Source: Lysinibacillus sp. FSL K6-0232
GTDB taxonomy: Bacteria > Bacillota > Bacilli > Bacillales_A > Planococcaceae
Assembly (NCBI RefSeq): GCF_038008325.1
Contig: NZ_JBBOYW010000001.1
Location: 2,842,001-2,906,000 of the forward strand
Length of the DNA stretch: 64,000 nt
Direction: 5' to 3'
Shown: in pieces, positions 1-8,960 of the stretch
Numbering within the stretch: the stretch's first letter is position 1
Layout of the letters: every line of letters starts with the position of its first letter
Program-made: the position numbers and the translations under genes
Notes under the pieces: model-generated
The model's input: the letters and a program-made list of their open reading frames with translations, nothing else
Told to the model about the DNA's origin: nothing
The model's database searches: none

Positions 1-67
1 ATTGCTTACAAATATAAAAAAGCACAATTGTTCCTACTAAGCTAACCGTAGCGATTAATAGCTTCAT
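1..67 (-). CDS. lrgB: LrgB/CidB-family membrane protein (5' end only)
   Basis: Only the first 22 codons lie in the window (MKLLIATVSLVGTIVLFYIC...), followed by the left edge. They form one hydrophobic segment, as expected for the start of an LrgB/CidB antiholin-like protein. The ATG overlaps the lrgA stop by four bases (ATGA), the usual translational coupling of lrgA-lrgB pairs. The assignment rests mainly on this coupling to an LrgA-type gene; the fragment alone would not identify the family. Confidence 0.6.
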   Translation of the reverse strand, partial: MKLLIATVSLVGTIVLFYICKQ

Positions 68-432
68 ATTGCTTTACCCTTCTTTCGTTGCTCTAGCCAT
101 TGTGCAGTAAAGCCTGTTATCAACATCACAATAATCGCACTGACAACGATAACAAGTATAACCTTTATGCCTTGGACACCGAATAATGCATGGTAGTCCA
201 TAATACCAATAGCAGATGGAATAAAGAATAACAAAAGCTCACTTAATAATACTGCCGCTCCTAGCTCAATCCATTCAAGTTTAATAATATGAAACTGTAA
301 AAGTAAAAATAATAAAATAAGCCCTACGATGCTCCCTGGAATCGGCAAGTGAAGTAGGCGTGCAATACTATTGCCAATCAACAATAGCACATAAAGATAG
401 CCAATTTGCACGATACTTTTGACGATTTTCAT
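64..432 (-). CDS. lrgA: LrgA/CidA holin-like protein
   Basis: A 122-residue protein with about four membrane segments (roughly residues 6-25, 30-48, 58-78 and 88-110) and the family signature LLHLPIPGSIVGLILLFLLL near residues 26-45, a motif typical of LrgA/CidA (YohJ) proteins. The family are small holin-like membrane proteins affecting murein hydrolase activity, export of small molecules such as pyruvate, and programmed lysis; the exact role here cannot be read from sequence. AAGGA lies just before the ATG. It is first of a two-gene lrgAB operon that leaves the window, coupled to lrgB by a 4-nt overlap. Confidence 0.85.
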   Translation of the reverse strand: MKIVKSIVQIGYLYVLLLIGNSIARLLHLPIPGSIVGLILLFLLLQFHIIKLEWIELGAAVLLSELLLFFIPSAIGIMDYHALFGVQGIKVILVIVVSAIIVMLITGFTAQWLEQRKKGKAI

Positions 433-590
433 GGTTAATCCTTCTCTCCATTTTTCTCTGCTTCAACAGTCAGAAAAAAACTAATTTAGATGAAAAGAAG
501 TATAATTTACTGACCGTAAAAGCAAGAATTCATTTAAGATAACTGTTATGCTACTATATTTTACACCTATTTATCCACTCTGTAAAATAG

Positions 591-631
591 AAAAAAAGAA
601 TCCAATGCCAAAACAAAGCACTAGATTCTTT
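591..631 (-). terminator. Terminator of the phoPR operon
   Basis: A 14-bp stem with two G-U pairs (arms 595-608 and 618-631), followed on the minus strand by a run of seven T. It lies about 110 nt after the phoR stop. The rest of the 433-740 interval holds the lrgA upstream region; a TATACT hexamer at about 508-513 on the minus strand could be the lrgA -10, but no good -35 is at the right distance. Confidence 0.75.
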
Positions 632-740
632 CTACATAGCAGTTATCAAAAATTTTTATGGCGATTCATATAGGGGGTTTCTACTAATTAAGTATAATGC
701 CCAAATATGAATGTAATATTTTATAAATGTAAAGGATTTG

Positions 741-2279
741 TTAATTTTTCTTTGGAATCATCACAATCATTTTTGTGCCTACTCCTACTTCACTTTCCAC
801 TTGAATACGACCATGATGGGCTTCTACAAGGTGTTTGACAATTGCTAGCCCTAAACCTGTGCCACCAGAATTGCGGCTGCGCGCCCGATCCACACGATAA
901 AATCGCTCAAAAACGCGAGGAATTTCATGCTTTTCAATTCCAATTCCTTGATCCTCTATTTCAATAATGCCATAGGTTTCATTTTCCTTTAACCGAATCG
1001 AAACGGTTGTGTTTTCAAGGGAATAGGTAATCGCATTTGTAATTAAATTTGTGACAATTTGAATAATCCGATTGGCATCACCCATAACTTGTACATCGCG
1101 CTCTATATCTACATGAAAGCTCATATTTTTCTCATCCAATCGTGGCGCTGTAAGCTCTGCACCACGAATCAATACATCCTGCAAGCCCATTGGCATAATA
1201 TTAACCGTAAAACCATGCTGCTCAATTTTCGACAACTCTAACAAGTCTTGAATAAGTATTTGTAGACGATTACTTTCTTTATAAATAATTTCTAAAAAGG
1301 AAATTAGCATTTTTTCATCTTTATAGGCTCCATCCAGCAACGTTTCTGAAAAGCCTTTAATGGATGTAATCGGTGTGCGTAATTCATGGGATACATTAGC
1401 GACAAAGTCCTTGCGAATTTGCTCTAAACGTACTAGCTCCGTAATATCATGCATAACAATAACAACGCCTAGCCATCGCCCATGATCTCCAATAACAGGC
1501 GCTCCGTATACCTCTTTATGATAAAGCTCCTGCTGCACTTCCATTTTAATTTGTTGGCGGTAAGGCATCTCTGTTAAAAATACATGATCAATAAATTGCT
1601 CAAGTGATTGCGGTAAGCCAATTGTGCGAAATACTTTGCCCTGTACATCATCAAGCTGCATCCCAAAGCGATCTAAAAAGACCCGATTCACGATCGATAT
1701 ATTGCCTTCACGACCAATCATCATAAGAGAGCTACCCATATTTTCAATTAAGGTTTTCAGCCGCTCCTCCTCTACTTCACGTATAGTTGTAATATCTTGT
1801 AAATTACGTGCCAAAATATTAATGGAATGGCTAAGTGGTATCATGCGTTCGTGTTCATTTTCATGGGCACGCGCACGATAATTGCCTTTTGCCAGCTCAA
1901 GTGCCGTTTCTGTTACATTATCAATAGGTGCTGTAAAATCACGAATCATATAGCGACTAATAATCGCTATTAAAATAAGCGTTATTGCAAAAAGAAGAGC
2001 TAGAATCATGTAAAGGCGTGTGCGTGCAGAGGTTAATAAAGATTCCTTATACTCTATATTTTGTACGGTATACAATGCCTCTTGATCTTCCTTTGATAGC
2101 TCAATTTCACGTTCATCAATAACTTGACGCATGGATGCTTCGATTTGCGAGCGTTCCTGCTCATTGTATTGCTTCATATAAACAGGAAAAAGCTGACCTA
2201 TCACAATCATTAGGACAGCTAATATCGTTCCAATTAAAAGCATGAATGTCAAGAATAAGCGGTTGCTCATTGATTTCAT
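741..2279 (-). CDS. phoR: PhoR sensor histidine kinase
   Basis: Membrane histidine kinase of the phosphate-limitation two-component system, 512 residues. Order of domains: TM1 about 7-29, an extracytoplasmic stretch 30-88, TM2 about 89-110, HAMP about 111-163, PAS about 170-285, then the dimerisation/phosphoacceptor helix NVSHELRTP with His298, the N box around 411-420, G1 with Asp443 and G2 (GTGLGLAI) near 474-480. The ATG overlaps the phoP stop by 4 nt, so the two are translationally coupled. Gene order citZ-icd-mdh-phoP-phoR is that of B. subtilis, which supports the PhoR name over a generic VicK/PhoR-type kinase. Confidence 0.9.
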   Translation of the reverse strand: MKSMSNRLFLTFMLLIGTILAVLMIVIGQLFPVYMKQYNEQERSQIEASMRQVIDEREIELSKEDQEALYTVQNIEYKESLLTSARTRLYMILALLFAITLILIAIISRYMIRDFTAPIDNVTETALELAKGNYRARAHENEHERMIPLSHSINILARNLQDITTIREVEEERLKTLIENMGSSLMMIGREGNISIVNRVFLDRFGMQLDDVQGKVFRTIGLPQSLEQFIDHVFLTEMPYRQQIKMEVQQELYHKEVYGAPVIGDHGRWLGVVIVMHDITELVRLEQIRKDFVANVSHELRTPITSIKGFSETLLDGAYKDEKMLISFLEIIYKESNRLQILIQDLLELSKIEQHGFTVNIMPMGLQDVLIRGAELTAPRLDEKNMSFHVDIERDVQVMGDANRIIQIVTNLITNAITYSLENTTVSIRLKENETYGIIEIEDQGIGIEKHEIPRVFERFYRVDRARSRNSGGTGLGLAIVKHLVEAHHGRIQVESEVGVGTKMIVMIPKKN

Positions 2280-2992
2280 GTTGTTTTAGGCTCCTCAAAT
2301 TTATAGCCAAGACCTCGAATCGTTTTAATAAACATAGGCTTACGGCTATTTTCCTCAATTTTATCGCGAAGGTGACTAATATGCACATCCACAATGCGAG
2401 TATCGCCTGCAAAATCATATTTCCAGACAGCACTTAATAGCTGATCACGCGTTAATACACGATTTTTATTTTCAAGTAAATAAATAAGTAGTTCGAATTC
2501 CTTTGGTGTAAACTCCAGTGCTTCATCTTGTAAAAAGACTTCAAAGCGTTCTGGGAATACGCGCAATTGACCAAACTCGTACATTTTTTCTTGTGGCTCG
2601 TCCTTATCCTCCGTCACAATATTTTGTGTAAAACGTCTTAACACTGCCTTTACACGTGCTAATACTTCGCGAGGACTGAAGGGCTTTGTCATATAATCAT
2701 CAGCGCCTAGTTCCAGCCCTAATACTTTATCAAATTCATCATCTTTCGCTGTTAACATAATAATCGGTGTATTCATGCGTTGCTGCCGAATTTGTTTGCA
2801 AACTTCCATACCATCCAACTTAGGTAGCATCAAATCAAGCAAAATTAAATGAGGCTGTATATCGATAGCTTTATCTAATCCTTCTTGACCATCTACAGCC
2901 GTTTCGACGATATAGCCCGCTTGCTCTAAATTATATTTCAATAATGTTGCAATAGAAAGTTCATCTTCTATAACTAAAATTGTTTTTGTCAT
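2276..2992 (-). CDS. phoP: PhoP response regulator (OmpR family)
   Basis: 238 residues: receiver domain 1-120 with acidic pocket Glu9/Asp10, phosphoacceptor Asp53 (LLDLMLPKLDG), Thr81 and Lys103 (MTKPFS), then an OmpR-type winged-helix domain about 137-235 (RVFPERFEVF ... RTIRGLGYKFE). In Bacillales PhoP activates phosphate-scavenging genes and represses teichoic acid synthesis under phosphate starvation. GGAGG lies about 12 nt before the ATG, a wide spacing. phoR follows with a 4-nt overlap. Confidence 0.92.
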   Translation of the reverse strand: MTKTILVIEDELSIATLLKYNLEQAGYIVETAVDGQEGLDKAIDIQPHLILLDLMLPKLDGMEVCKQIRQQRMNTPIIMLTAKDDEFDKVLGLELGADDYMTKPFSPREVLARVKAVLRRFTQNIVTEDKDEPQEKMYEFGQLRVFPERFEVFLQDEALEFTPKEFELLIYLLENKNRVLTRDQLLSAVWKYDFAGDTRIVDVHISHLRDKIEENSRKPMFIKTIRGLGYKFEEPKTT

Positions 2993-3048
2993 AACTAATT
3001 AATGCCTCCGTAGGTGATTTGAAACCCCCATTTCAAATCCCAAGACGT

Positions 3049-3489
3049 CTATATTGCAAGTGGTGGTGTTACCAATAGCATACCTTCAATCACAAGCTGT
3101 TTTTGCTCATTATAAGAGTGTACAGATATAGTAATTGTATTGTTTATCTTATCAACTGCTGTTACTTCTAAAAGCGTATCAAAAAATTCATAGTGATAGA
3201 GAGGTCCTAAATATTTTAAATGTTGCTCAATAATTCGCACACCTGGTCCAGGAATATGCTTTGACACAGCTGATGTAATAATACCATTTAACATGATTGT
3301 TGGCACAATGGGCTTTTGAAAAGGTGTTGTGGCAGCATAATCATGTTGAATATAAAGCGGATTACTATCATTTGTAAGCCCTAAATACAGCAATAAATCT
3401 CGATCTTCAATTTTTTCCGTAATATGAATTTTTTCGCCAACTGTAATTTCGTCAATCGTGAAACCAAGCTTACTATTTTTTTGAAGCAA
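3049..3489 (-). CDS. MaoC-like hot-dog protein, catalytic His absent
   Basis: 146 residues, single hot-dog domain of the MaoC/(R)-hydratase type. The usual hydratase motif D-x4-H is present only in part: D41-S-N-P-L-Y46 has Tyr where the catalytic His normally sits, although His49 is close by (IQHDYA). It may bind acyl thioesters rather than hydrate enoyl-CoA. No ATG is available; TTG at 3489 is the start, with AAGGGG about 11 nt upstream. It sits between mdh and phoP, where related Bacillales carry a similar gene. Function unknown. Confidence 0.65.
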   Translation of the reverse strand: MLQKNSKLGFTIDEITVGEKIHITEKIEDRDLLLYLGLTNDSNPLYIQHDYAATTPFQKPIVPTIMLNGIITSAVSKHIPGPGVRIIEQHLKYLGPLYHYEFFDTLLEVTAVDKINNTITISVHSYNEQKQLVIEGMLLVTPPLAI

Positions 3490-3597
3490 AGATACGCCAA
3501 CCCCTTTTCCATCATACTACATTCATAGTATCAATTTTATGCCAAAAGTACAATAAAACATTCATATACAGCAAGCTCTTGCTTTGCTGATGTTTGT

Positions 3598-3638
3598 TCT
3601 ATCCGTCACTTTGAACATCCTATCAGTTTTTTATAAAA
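3598..3638. repeat. Degenerate 21-nt repeat (about two units)
   Basis: One unit matching TCTATCCGTCACTTT plus 6 nt (3598-3618), followed by a degraded unit CCTATCAGTTTTTTATAAAA. The first 15 bases equal those of unit 1 of the tandem array at 59679. It lies in the gap between the MaoC-like gene and the mdh terminator. Function unknown. Confidence 0.5.
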
Positions 3639-3667
3639 AAAACGAGCAGGAATCACTCCCGCTCGTT
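3634..3667 (-). terminator. mdh terminator
   Basis: Inverted repeat 3641-3667 (arms AACGAGCAGGA and TCCCGCTCGTT, one G-U pair), followed on the minus strand by seven T. It directly follows the mdh stop, so phoPR and the MaoC-like gene have their own promoter or depend on read-through. Confidence 0.85.
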
Positions 3668-3673
3668 GCTTAC

Positions 3674-4612
3674 TTATACTAAAATCTTCATCACATTGCG
3701 TACTGCATCTGCTGATTGATCTAACGCTGCTTTTTCTTTGTCTGTTAATTCCAGCTCAAAGATTTTTTCAATGCCATTTGCGCCAAGTAATGTTGGTACG
3801 CCTAAGTATAAATCGTGATAGCCATATTCGCCTTCTAAATAAGCAATAGATGGAAGAATACGCTTCTGGTCTTTTAAAATTGCCTCTGCCATTTCAATCA
3901 ATGCCGCAGCTGGCGCATAGTATGCTGAGCCATTGCCAAGTAAGTTGACAATTTCAGCGCCACCATTGCGTGTACGATCTACAATTTCTTCTAATCGTTC
4001 AGTCGCAATTAATGTTTCTAATGGAATACCACCTGCAAATGAATAGCGTGTTAATGGAACCATTGTATCACCGTGACCACCTAAGACAAAGGCAGTGATA
4101 TCTTTTACAGAAACATTCAATTCCTCTGCCACAAATGCACAGAAGCGAGCTGTATCCAGAACACCTGATTGACCGATGACACGGTTTTTCGGGAAGCCTG
4201 TTTCTTTGTACACTGTGTAAGTCATGGCATCAACTGGATTTGTTAACACAAGAATTGTAGCATTTGGCGAATATTCAGCAATTTCTTTTGAAACAGCTTT
4301 CATCACACCTTGATTGATTTGAACAAGGTCATCACGACTCATCCCTGGCTTACGTGCAACACCAGCAGTAATAATTACTACATCAGAATCAGCAGTATCT
4401 GCATAATTCGAAGTGCCTTTTACGTAAGAATCATAGCCTTGTATTGGTGCTGCTTCCCACATATCCAATGCCTTGCCCTTTGTTGGGTTTTCTGCTTGCG
4501 GGATATCCACAAGTACAACGTCACCAAGTTCTTTCTGAGCTGCTAAAAATGCTGCAGTAGCGCCTGTAAAGCCACTACCGATTACTGAGATTTTTTTACG
4601 TTTCAGAGACAT
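3674..4612 (-). CDS. mdh: Malate dehydrogenase
   Basis: 312-residue LDH-like malate dehydrogenase: malate + NAD+ to oxaloacetate + NADH in the TCA cycle. Rossmann motif GSGFTG at 12-17, Asp36 for NAD preference, substrate arginines Arg87 (ARKPGM, the MDH rather than LDH loop), Arg93 and Arg156, and catalytic pair Asp153 / His180 (GGHGD). Length is standard. It follows icd on the minus strand after a hairpin at 4645-4681, giving the citZ-icd-mdh order found in Bacillus. Confidence 0.97.
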   Translation of the reverse strand: MSLKRKKISVIGSGFTGATAAFLAAQKELGDVVLVDIPQAENPTKGKALDMWEAAPIQGYDSYVKGTSNYADTADSDVVIITAGVARKPGMSRDDLVQINQGVMKAVSKEIAEYSPNATILVLTNPVDAMTYTVYKETGFPKNRVIGQSGVLDTARFCAFVAEELNVSVKDITAFVLGGHGDTMVPLTRYSFAGGIPLETLIATERLEEIVDRTRNGGAEIVNLLGNGSAYYAPAAALIEMAEAILKDQKRILPSIAYLEGEYGYHDLYLGVPTLLGANGIEKIFELELTDKEKAALDQSADAVRNVMKILV

Positions 4613-4644
4613 TTCAATACGCTCCTTTAAATTAGGTTATATAT

Positions 4645-4681
4645 TTTAAAAGAGGGAGGAGAAATACATCTCACTCCCTCT
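4645..4681 (-). terminator. icd-mdh intercistronic terminator-like hairpin
   Basis: Stem of 8 bp (4651-4658 with 4674-4681), extended inside by GAGA/TCTC, followed on the minus strand by TTTTAAAAT. It lies between icd and mdh, so it could lower or separate mdh transcription, or act as an RNA processing/stability element. Confidence 0.55.
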
Positions 4682-4780
4682 ATTAAACAAGTTTCTCGTA
4701 AATATTTTTACTTTTATCCTAATTATATCGGCATCATCAAGCATTAGCTTTTGTGATGAATTCTATATTCATATAGAAAA

Positions 4781-6043
4781 TTATAGGTTTTTAATTAACT
4801 CATTTGCGAATTCTGAACATTTTACTTCTGTTGCGCCGTCCATTAAACGTGCGAAGTCGTAAGTTACAACTTTAGAAGAAATTGTTTTTTCTACAGAGTT
4901 AGTTACTAAATCTGCAGCTTCTTGCCAGCCTAAGTGTTCAAGCATTAATACGCCAGAAAGTAATACAGAAGATGGGTTTACTTTATCTTGACCAGCGTAT
5001 TTTGGAGCTGTACCGTGAGTAGCTTCAAAGATTGCATGTCCAGTTACATAGTTAATGTTTGCACCTGGAGCGATACCGATACCACCAACTTGTGCAGCTA
5101 ATGCATCAGAAATATAGTCACCATTTAAGTTCATTGTAGCTACTACATCGAACTCAGTTGGACGAGTTAAGATTTGTTGTAAGAAGATATCAGCGATAGA
5201 ATCTTTTACTAAGATTTTACCAGCTGCTAAAGCATCAGCTTGTGCTTTGTTTGCTGCTTCTTCACCTTGTTCAGCTTTAATTGCATCATATTGGTTCCAA
5301 GTGAATGTTTGATCAGCAAATTCTTTTTCAGCTAATTCATAACCCCAGTTTTTGAAACCACCTTCAGTGAATTTCATGATGTTACCTTTGTGTACTAAAG
5401 TAACAGATGGTTTGTTATGTTTAATAGCATACTCGATAGCAGCACGTACTAAACGCTCTGTACCTTCTTGAGATACTGGCTTAATACCTAAACCAGAAGT
5501 TTCTGGGAAGCGGATTTTGTTAACACCAAGTTCAGTTTGTAAGAAGTTTAATAATTTCTTTTGCTCATCTGAACCAGCTTTGTATTCGATACCTGCGTAG
5601 ATGTCTTCTGTGTTTTCGCGGAAGATAACCATATCAACGTCTTCTGGACGTTTAACTGGAGAAGGCACACCATCAAAGTGACGTACTGGACGTAAACATA
5701 CATATAAGTCAAGTTCTTGACGTAATGCTACGTTTAGAGAGCGGATACCACCACCGATTGGTGTAGTAAGAGGACCTTTGATTGCAATTAGGTATTCATT
5801 AATTTTGTCTAAAGTTTCTTGTGGTAACCATTCACCAGTTTGGTTAAATGCTTTTTCACCAGCTAAAACTTCTAACCATTCAATTTTCTTTTCACCGTTA
5901 TAAGCTTTGTCTACTGCTGCGTCGATTACGCGTGATGCTGCAGCCCAAATATCTGGACCAATTCCGTCACCTTCGATGAAAGGAATTACTGGATTGTTTG
6001 GTACATTAAGTACGCCGTTTTCAACTACAATTTTGTTTGACAT
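4781..6043 (-). CDS. icd: NADP-dependent isocitrate dehydrogenase
   Basis: 420 residues from the ATG at 6043, chosen because GGAGGCAACAG directly precedes it; the upstream in-frame ATG at 6070 would translate through this ribosome site and lies inside a hairpin. Converts isocitrate to 2-oxoglutarate. Visible: the substrate loop [10 protein letters not shown] with Ser102 (the serine that is phosphorylated in E. coli), arginines of [11 protein letters not shown], the Lys/Asp catalytic region [16 protein letters not shown], and the metal-binding NLNGDYISD stretch. Second gene of the citZ operon. Confidence 0.96.
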   Translation of the reverse strand: MSNKIVVENGVLNVPNNPVIPFIEGDGIGPDIWAAASRVIDAAVDKAYNGEKKIEWLEVLAGEKAFNQTGEWLPQETLDKINEYLIAIKGPLTTPIGGGIRSLNVALRQELDLYVCLRPVRHFDGVPSPVKRPEDVDMVIFRENTEDIYAGIEYKAGSDEQKKLLNFLQTELGVNKIRFPETSGLGIKPVSQEGTERLVRAAIEYAIKHNKPSVTLVHKGNIMKFTEGGFKNWGYELAEKEFADQTFTWNQYDAIKAEQGEEAANKAQADALAAGKILVKDSIADIFLQQILTRPTEFDVVATMNLNGDYISDALAAQVGGIGIAPGANINYVTGHAIFEATHGTAPKYAGQDKVNPSSVLLSGVLMLEHLGWQEAADLVTNSVEKTISSKVVTYDFARLMDGATEVKCSEFANELIKNL

Positions 6044-6069
6044 TCTGTTGCCTCCTAAATTCATAATCA

Positions 6070-6099
6070 TAGGACTGTGTTAGCACTAACACAGTCCTA
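6070..6099. promoter_or_regulatory. Perfect hairpin between citZ and icd
   Basis: A 13-bp perfect inverted repeat (6070-6082 and 6087-6099) with a 4-nt loop, placed just before the icd ribosome site. No T run follows in either direction, so it is more likely an mRNA stability or processing element than a terminator. This role is inferred. Confidence 0.6.
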
Positions 6100-6122
6100 A
6101 ATATTCTAGCATATTTTCCAAA

Positions 6123-7238
6123 TTAGCGCTCGCTGATTGGAATATATTTTTGCATACCTGGTCCAACATACTCTGCACGTGGACGGATTAGGCGATTATT
6201 CGCATATTGCTCAAGGATATGAGCTACCCAGCCAGAAGTACGTGATACTGCGAAAATTGGTGTGAATAGGTCATGATCGATACCTAAAGAATCATACACT
6301 GACGCAGAGAAGAAATCTACGTTTGCAGGTAATTTCTTTTGTTCTACAATCATGTCATGGATTTTAACTGACATTTCATAAAGCTCTGGTTTACCAGTTA
6401 ATTTTGTAAGTTTTTCAGACATTACACGTAAATGTGGTGCACGTGGGTCGCCTTTACGGTACACACGGTGACCGAAGCCCATGATTTTTTCTTTGTTATC
6501 TAATTTATTTTGAATATAAGATTCAACATTATCAAGTGAGCCAATTTCAGTTAGCATTTTCATTACTTGCTCATTTGCACCACCATGAAGTGGTCCTTTT
6601 AATGCACCGATTGCAGCTGTAACACCTGAATAAACATCTGATAATGTAGCTACACATACACGTGCTGTAAATGTAGATGCATTTAATTCATGGTCAGCAT
6701 GTAATACTAGTGCTTTGTCAAATGCTTCTACTTCAATAGCTTCTGGCTCTTCACCTTTTAGCATGTATAAGAAGTTTGCAGCATATCCTAGTTCAGGTTT
6801 TGGTGCAACTGGCTCTAAACCTTTACGAACACGTGAAAACGCAGTTACTACTGTAGCAATTTTTGCTTGAAGACGAATTGCTTTACGGTAGTTTGCTTCT
6901 GGATCCATCACATCCGCCTCTTCATCGAATACACCAAGTAAAGATACTGCAGTACGTAACGCAGCCATTGGATGTACAGTTGATAGTGGGTATGTTTTGA
7001 ATTGATCAATAATCGCTTGTGGAATAGACATATTGTCTGCTAATTGTTGCTTTAACTCAGCAAGCTCGTCTTCTTTTGGTAAACGAGTATGCCATAGTAA
7101 ATAAACTACCTCTTCAAATGAAGCATTTTCTGCTAAATCATCAATGTTGTAACCAACATATGTAAGTGTATCATCGATAATTGAACTAATTTTAGATTCC
7201 GCTGCTATGATACCTTCTAAACCTTTAGTTGCTGACAT
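6123..7238 (-). CDS. citZ: Citrate synthase
   Basis: 371 residues, type I-like bacterial citrate synthase: oxaloacetate + acetyl-CoA to citrate. Catalytic residues are visible: His218 in GPLHGGANE, His257 in GFGHRVYRKGDPR and Asp308 in VDFFS. GAGGGAGCG precedes the ATG. First gene of the citZ-icd-mdh cluster; the promoter at 7344-7372 and a cre-like site at 7325-7339 suggest CcpA repression, as known for B. subtilis citZ. Confidence 0.96.
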   Translation of the reverse strand: MSATKGLEGIIAAESKISSIIDDTLTYVGYNIDDLAENASFEEVVYLLWHTRLPKEDELAELKQQLADNMSIPQAIIDQFKTYPLSTVHPMAALRTAVSLLGVFDEEADVMDPEANYRKAIRLQAKIATVVTAFSRVRKGLEPVAPKPELGYAANFLYMLKGEEPEAIEVEAFDKALVLHADHELNASTFTARVCVATLSDVYSGVTAAIGALKGPLHGGANEQVMKMLTEIGSLDNVESYIQNKLDNKEKIMGFGHRVYRKGDPRAPHLRVMSEKLTKLTGKPELYEMSVKIHDMIVEQKKLPANVDFFSASVYDSLGIDHDLFTPIFAVSRTSGWVAHILEQYANNRLIRPRAEYVGPGMQKYIPISER

Positions 7239-7271
7239 AAATTATCGCTCCCTCATTCTTAATTTTTTGAT

Positions 7272-7299
7272 GTAAATGCGTTATTTATATGGCATTTAC
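7272..7299. repeat. Inverted repeat in the citZ leader
   Basis: GTAAATGC (7272-7279) and GCATTTAC (7292-7299) form a perfect 8-bp dyad with a 12-nt spacer between the citZ promoter and start codon. It may be a regulator site; CcpC is known to bind the citZ promoter in B. subtilis, but this is not a clear CcpC match. Confidence 0.4.
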
Positions 7300-7324
7300 G
7301 TTTTCTGCTCATATGAACCATTAA

Positions 7325-7339
7325 GTAAATCGCTTACAT
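7325..7339 (-). promoter_or_regulatory. cre-like site after the citZ promoter
   Basis: The minus strand reads ATGTAAGCGATTTAC, which keeps the core TGTAAGCG and fits the cre consensus WTGNAANCGNWNNCW except at its last two positions. It lies just downstream of the -10 element, a roadblock position, and agrees with CcpA control of citZ in Bacillus. Confidence 0.5.
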
Positions 7340-7343
7340 TGCT

Positions 7344-7372
7344 ATTATAATCATTTTTGACAGCTTTGTGAA
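7344..7372 (-). promoter_or_regulatory. citZ sigma-A promoter
   Basis: On the minus strand TTCACA (7367-7372) is followed after 17 nt by TATAAT (7344-7349), about 106 nt before the citZ ATG. The -10 is a perfect match and the -35 matches 5 of 6 positions. Confidence 0.75.
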
Positions 7373-7488
7373 TGGGAATTCAACAAATTAAGAAAAAGAC
7401 GTACGAACGACTAAATATGCGCTTTAAAGAAGTTGTTTTGTATATTTTGACATTAATGTATCAATGATTGTGGGGTGAATTTGTAAAA

Positions 7489-8454
7489 ATGAGGAATTTG
7501 AAGTATTTTTCATATGAAATAACTACAAGTATTTTGCTTTTTATTTTTTATTTAATCATACTTTGGTTCGTATTACCTGTTTCTCTCGCTATTTTTTTGT
7601 CATTTTCGACGTATCCTATTATAAATTTCTTACATAGATACTGTCGGATTGCTTATTGGATAGCAGCTATTATTGTTGAAATATTAATATTAACTTGTAT
7701 TTTTCTACTTGTGCTTATATCAATCAATAGCGTTATTCTAATTTTTCCAGAAATCCGTGATACACTGCAAAACTTTCCACTTTTCAGCGAATATGAATCG
7801 ATGTTTATACAGGTTTTAAAGGAAAAATCATTATCCATTTTTGATTCTATCATTATATACACAGCAGACCTTTTCCAATTATTAATGAAGCATGTCATTG
7901 AAGTATTTATTTTTTTAGTAGCCTATTATTTTGCTTTATTGGAAACGCGTAAATCTCGGTACTGGTTTTTTCAATATGTGCCAAAAAAATATCGGCATGA
8001 ATGGCAATCACATTTTGCAAAAATTATGAAGCTTTTTCATTACTTTTTGTTTGTAGAATTTCAATTGTTTACAATTACCCTATTTATTTTATGCGCAGGA
8101 TTTATGATTCTTCAATTTGAACAAGCCATTATTAAAGCGTTTATTGTGGCATTTGCAGATGTGCTACCGTTTTTTGGTATCGGTGTTTTTCTTGTACCGA
8201 TGAGTATTTATTTTTATTTCAGTGGCAATACCTTTTTATGTGTAGCCATCTTACTATTATATTTATTTGTCCAATTAACAAGGCAGCTTGCTGATTCCAT
8301 GCTGTGGTCAAATACGCTACAATTACGTACATTCCATACATTTTTTATCAGCGCTGCCTCTATTTTATTATTTGGCTTTTATGGAATTTTGCTTAGCCCC
8401 ATCTTTTTATTTTTAGCGGTCAAGCTTAAGGAAAATGCTATCTTTGAACGATAA
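7489..8454 (+). CDS. ytvI: YtvI-like polytopic membrane protein (AI-2E transporter family)
   Basis: 321 residues from the ATG at 7489 (GGGGTG ten nt upstream); the in-frame TTG at 7468 precedes this ribosome site and is less likely. Hydrophobic throughout, with about seven membrane segments and the central soluble segment typical of the UPF0118/AI-2E family. It is placed next to fxsA and divergent from citZ, as ytvI is in B. subtilis, where it is annotated as a sporulation membrane protein. Transport substrate unknown. The 3' end overlaps the convergent fxsA gene by 17 bp, so no terminator fits between them. Confidence 0.75.
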   Translation: MRNLKYFSYEITTSILLFIFYLIILWFVLPVSLAIFLSFSTYPIINFLHRYCRIAYWIAAIIVEILILTCIFLLVLISINSVILIFPEIRDTLQNFPLFSEYESMFIQVLKEKSLSIFDSIIIYTADLFQLLMKHVIEVFIFLVAYYFALLETRKSRYWFFQYVPKKYRHEWQSHFAKIMKLFHYFLFVEFQLFTITLFILCAGFMILQFEQAIIKAFIVAFADVLPFFGIGVFLVPMSIYFYFSGNTFLCVAILLLYLFVQLTRQLADSMLWSNTLQLRTFHTFFISAASILLFGFYGILLSPIFLFLAVKLKENAIFER

Positions 8455-8827
8455 TAAATTGTCCTTTTTTCATTTTTTTACGCATCCAATAATAGGCAAT
8501 CGGCTGGAACATTTTTCGTGAAAAAGGCATAAGTAACAGTAAACCAACAATATCCGTTAAAAATCCTGGTAATGCTAAAAGCAACCCACCACTAAATGTT
8601 AAAAATGTATCAACTAAGGCAGCTCCAGGAGCCTCACCATGTGCCATTGCCTGTTTAACATTTTGCATAGAATGCATGCCTTTATTTTTCATCACATAAA
8701 TACCAAGAGCACTCGTCGCAATAATGAGCAACAATGTACTTAAAACACCAATATTTTTCCCAACAATTATTAATAACGCCAATTCGGCTAATGCATAGAC
8801 AACGAAACCAAGAAAAAATTTACGCAT
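8438..8827 (-). CDS. fxsA: FxsA family membrane protein
   Basis: 129 residues from the ATG at 8827, preceded by AGAGGGG; a longer reading from 8914 would run through this site. About four membrane segments and the family pattern SALGIYVMKNKG ... LPGFLTDIVGLLLLMP. FxsA was first described in E. coli, where overproduction relieves F-plasmid exclusion of phage T7; its normal role is unclear. Tail-to-tail with ytvI (17-bp overlap), a conserved neighbour in Bacillales. Confidence 0.85.
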   Translation of the reverse strand: MRKFFLGFVVYALAELALLIIVGKNIGVLSTLLLIIATSALGIYVMKNKGMHSMQNVKQAMAHGEAPGAALVDTFLTFSGGLLLALPGFLTDIVGLLLLMPFSRKMFQPIAYYWMRKKMKKGQFIIVQR

Positions 8828-8925
8828 ATTTTTCCCCTCTCTACTTAAGAAGCTATACTTTATATACGTAATTATAGCCCATTTAGTTTCATTTAAATAA
8901 AGAAGGTTGTCCAAATATAGTATAG

Positions 8926-8951
8926 AAGAAGCTGTTTTTAGACAGCTTCTT
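8926..8951 (-). terminator. Hairpin after pyk
   Basis: Perfect 10-bp stem AAGAAGCTGT/ACAGCTTCTT with a 6-nt loop, just after the pyk stop. The downstream T run is weak, so termination strength is uncertain. Confidence 0.6.
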
Positions 8952-8960
8952 TGCTATACA

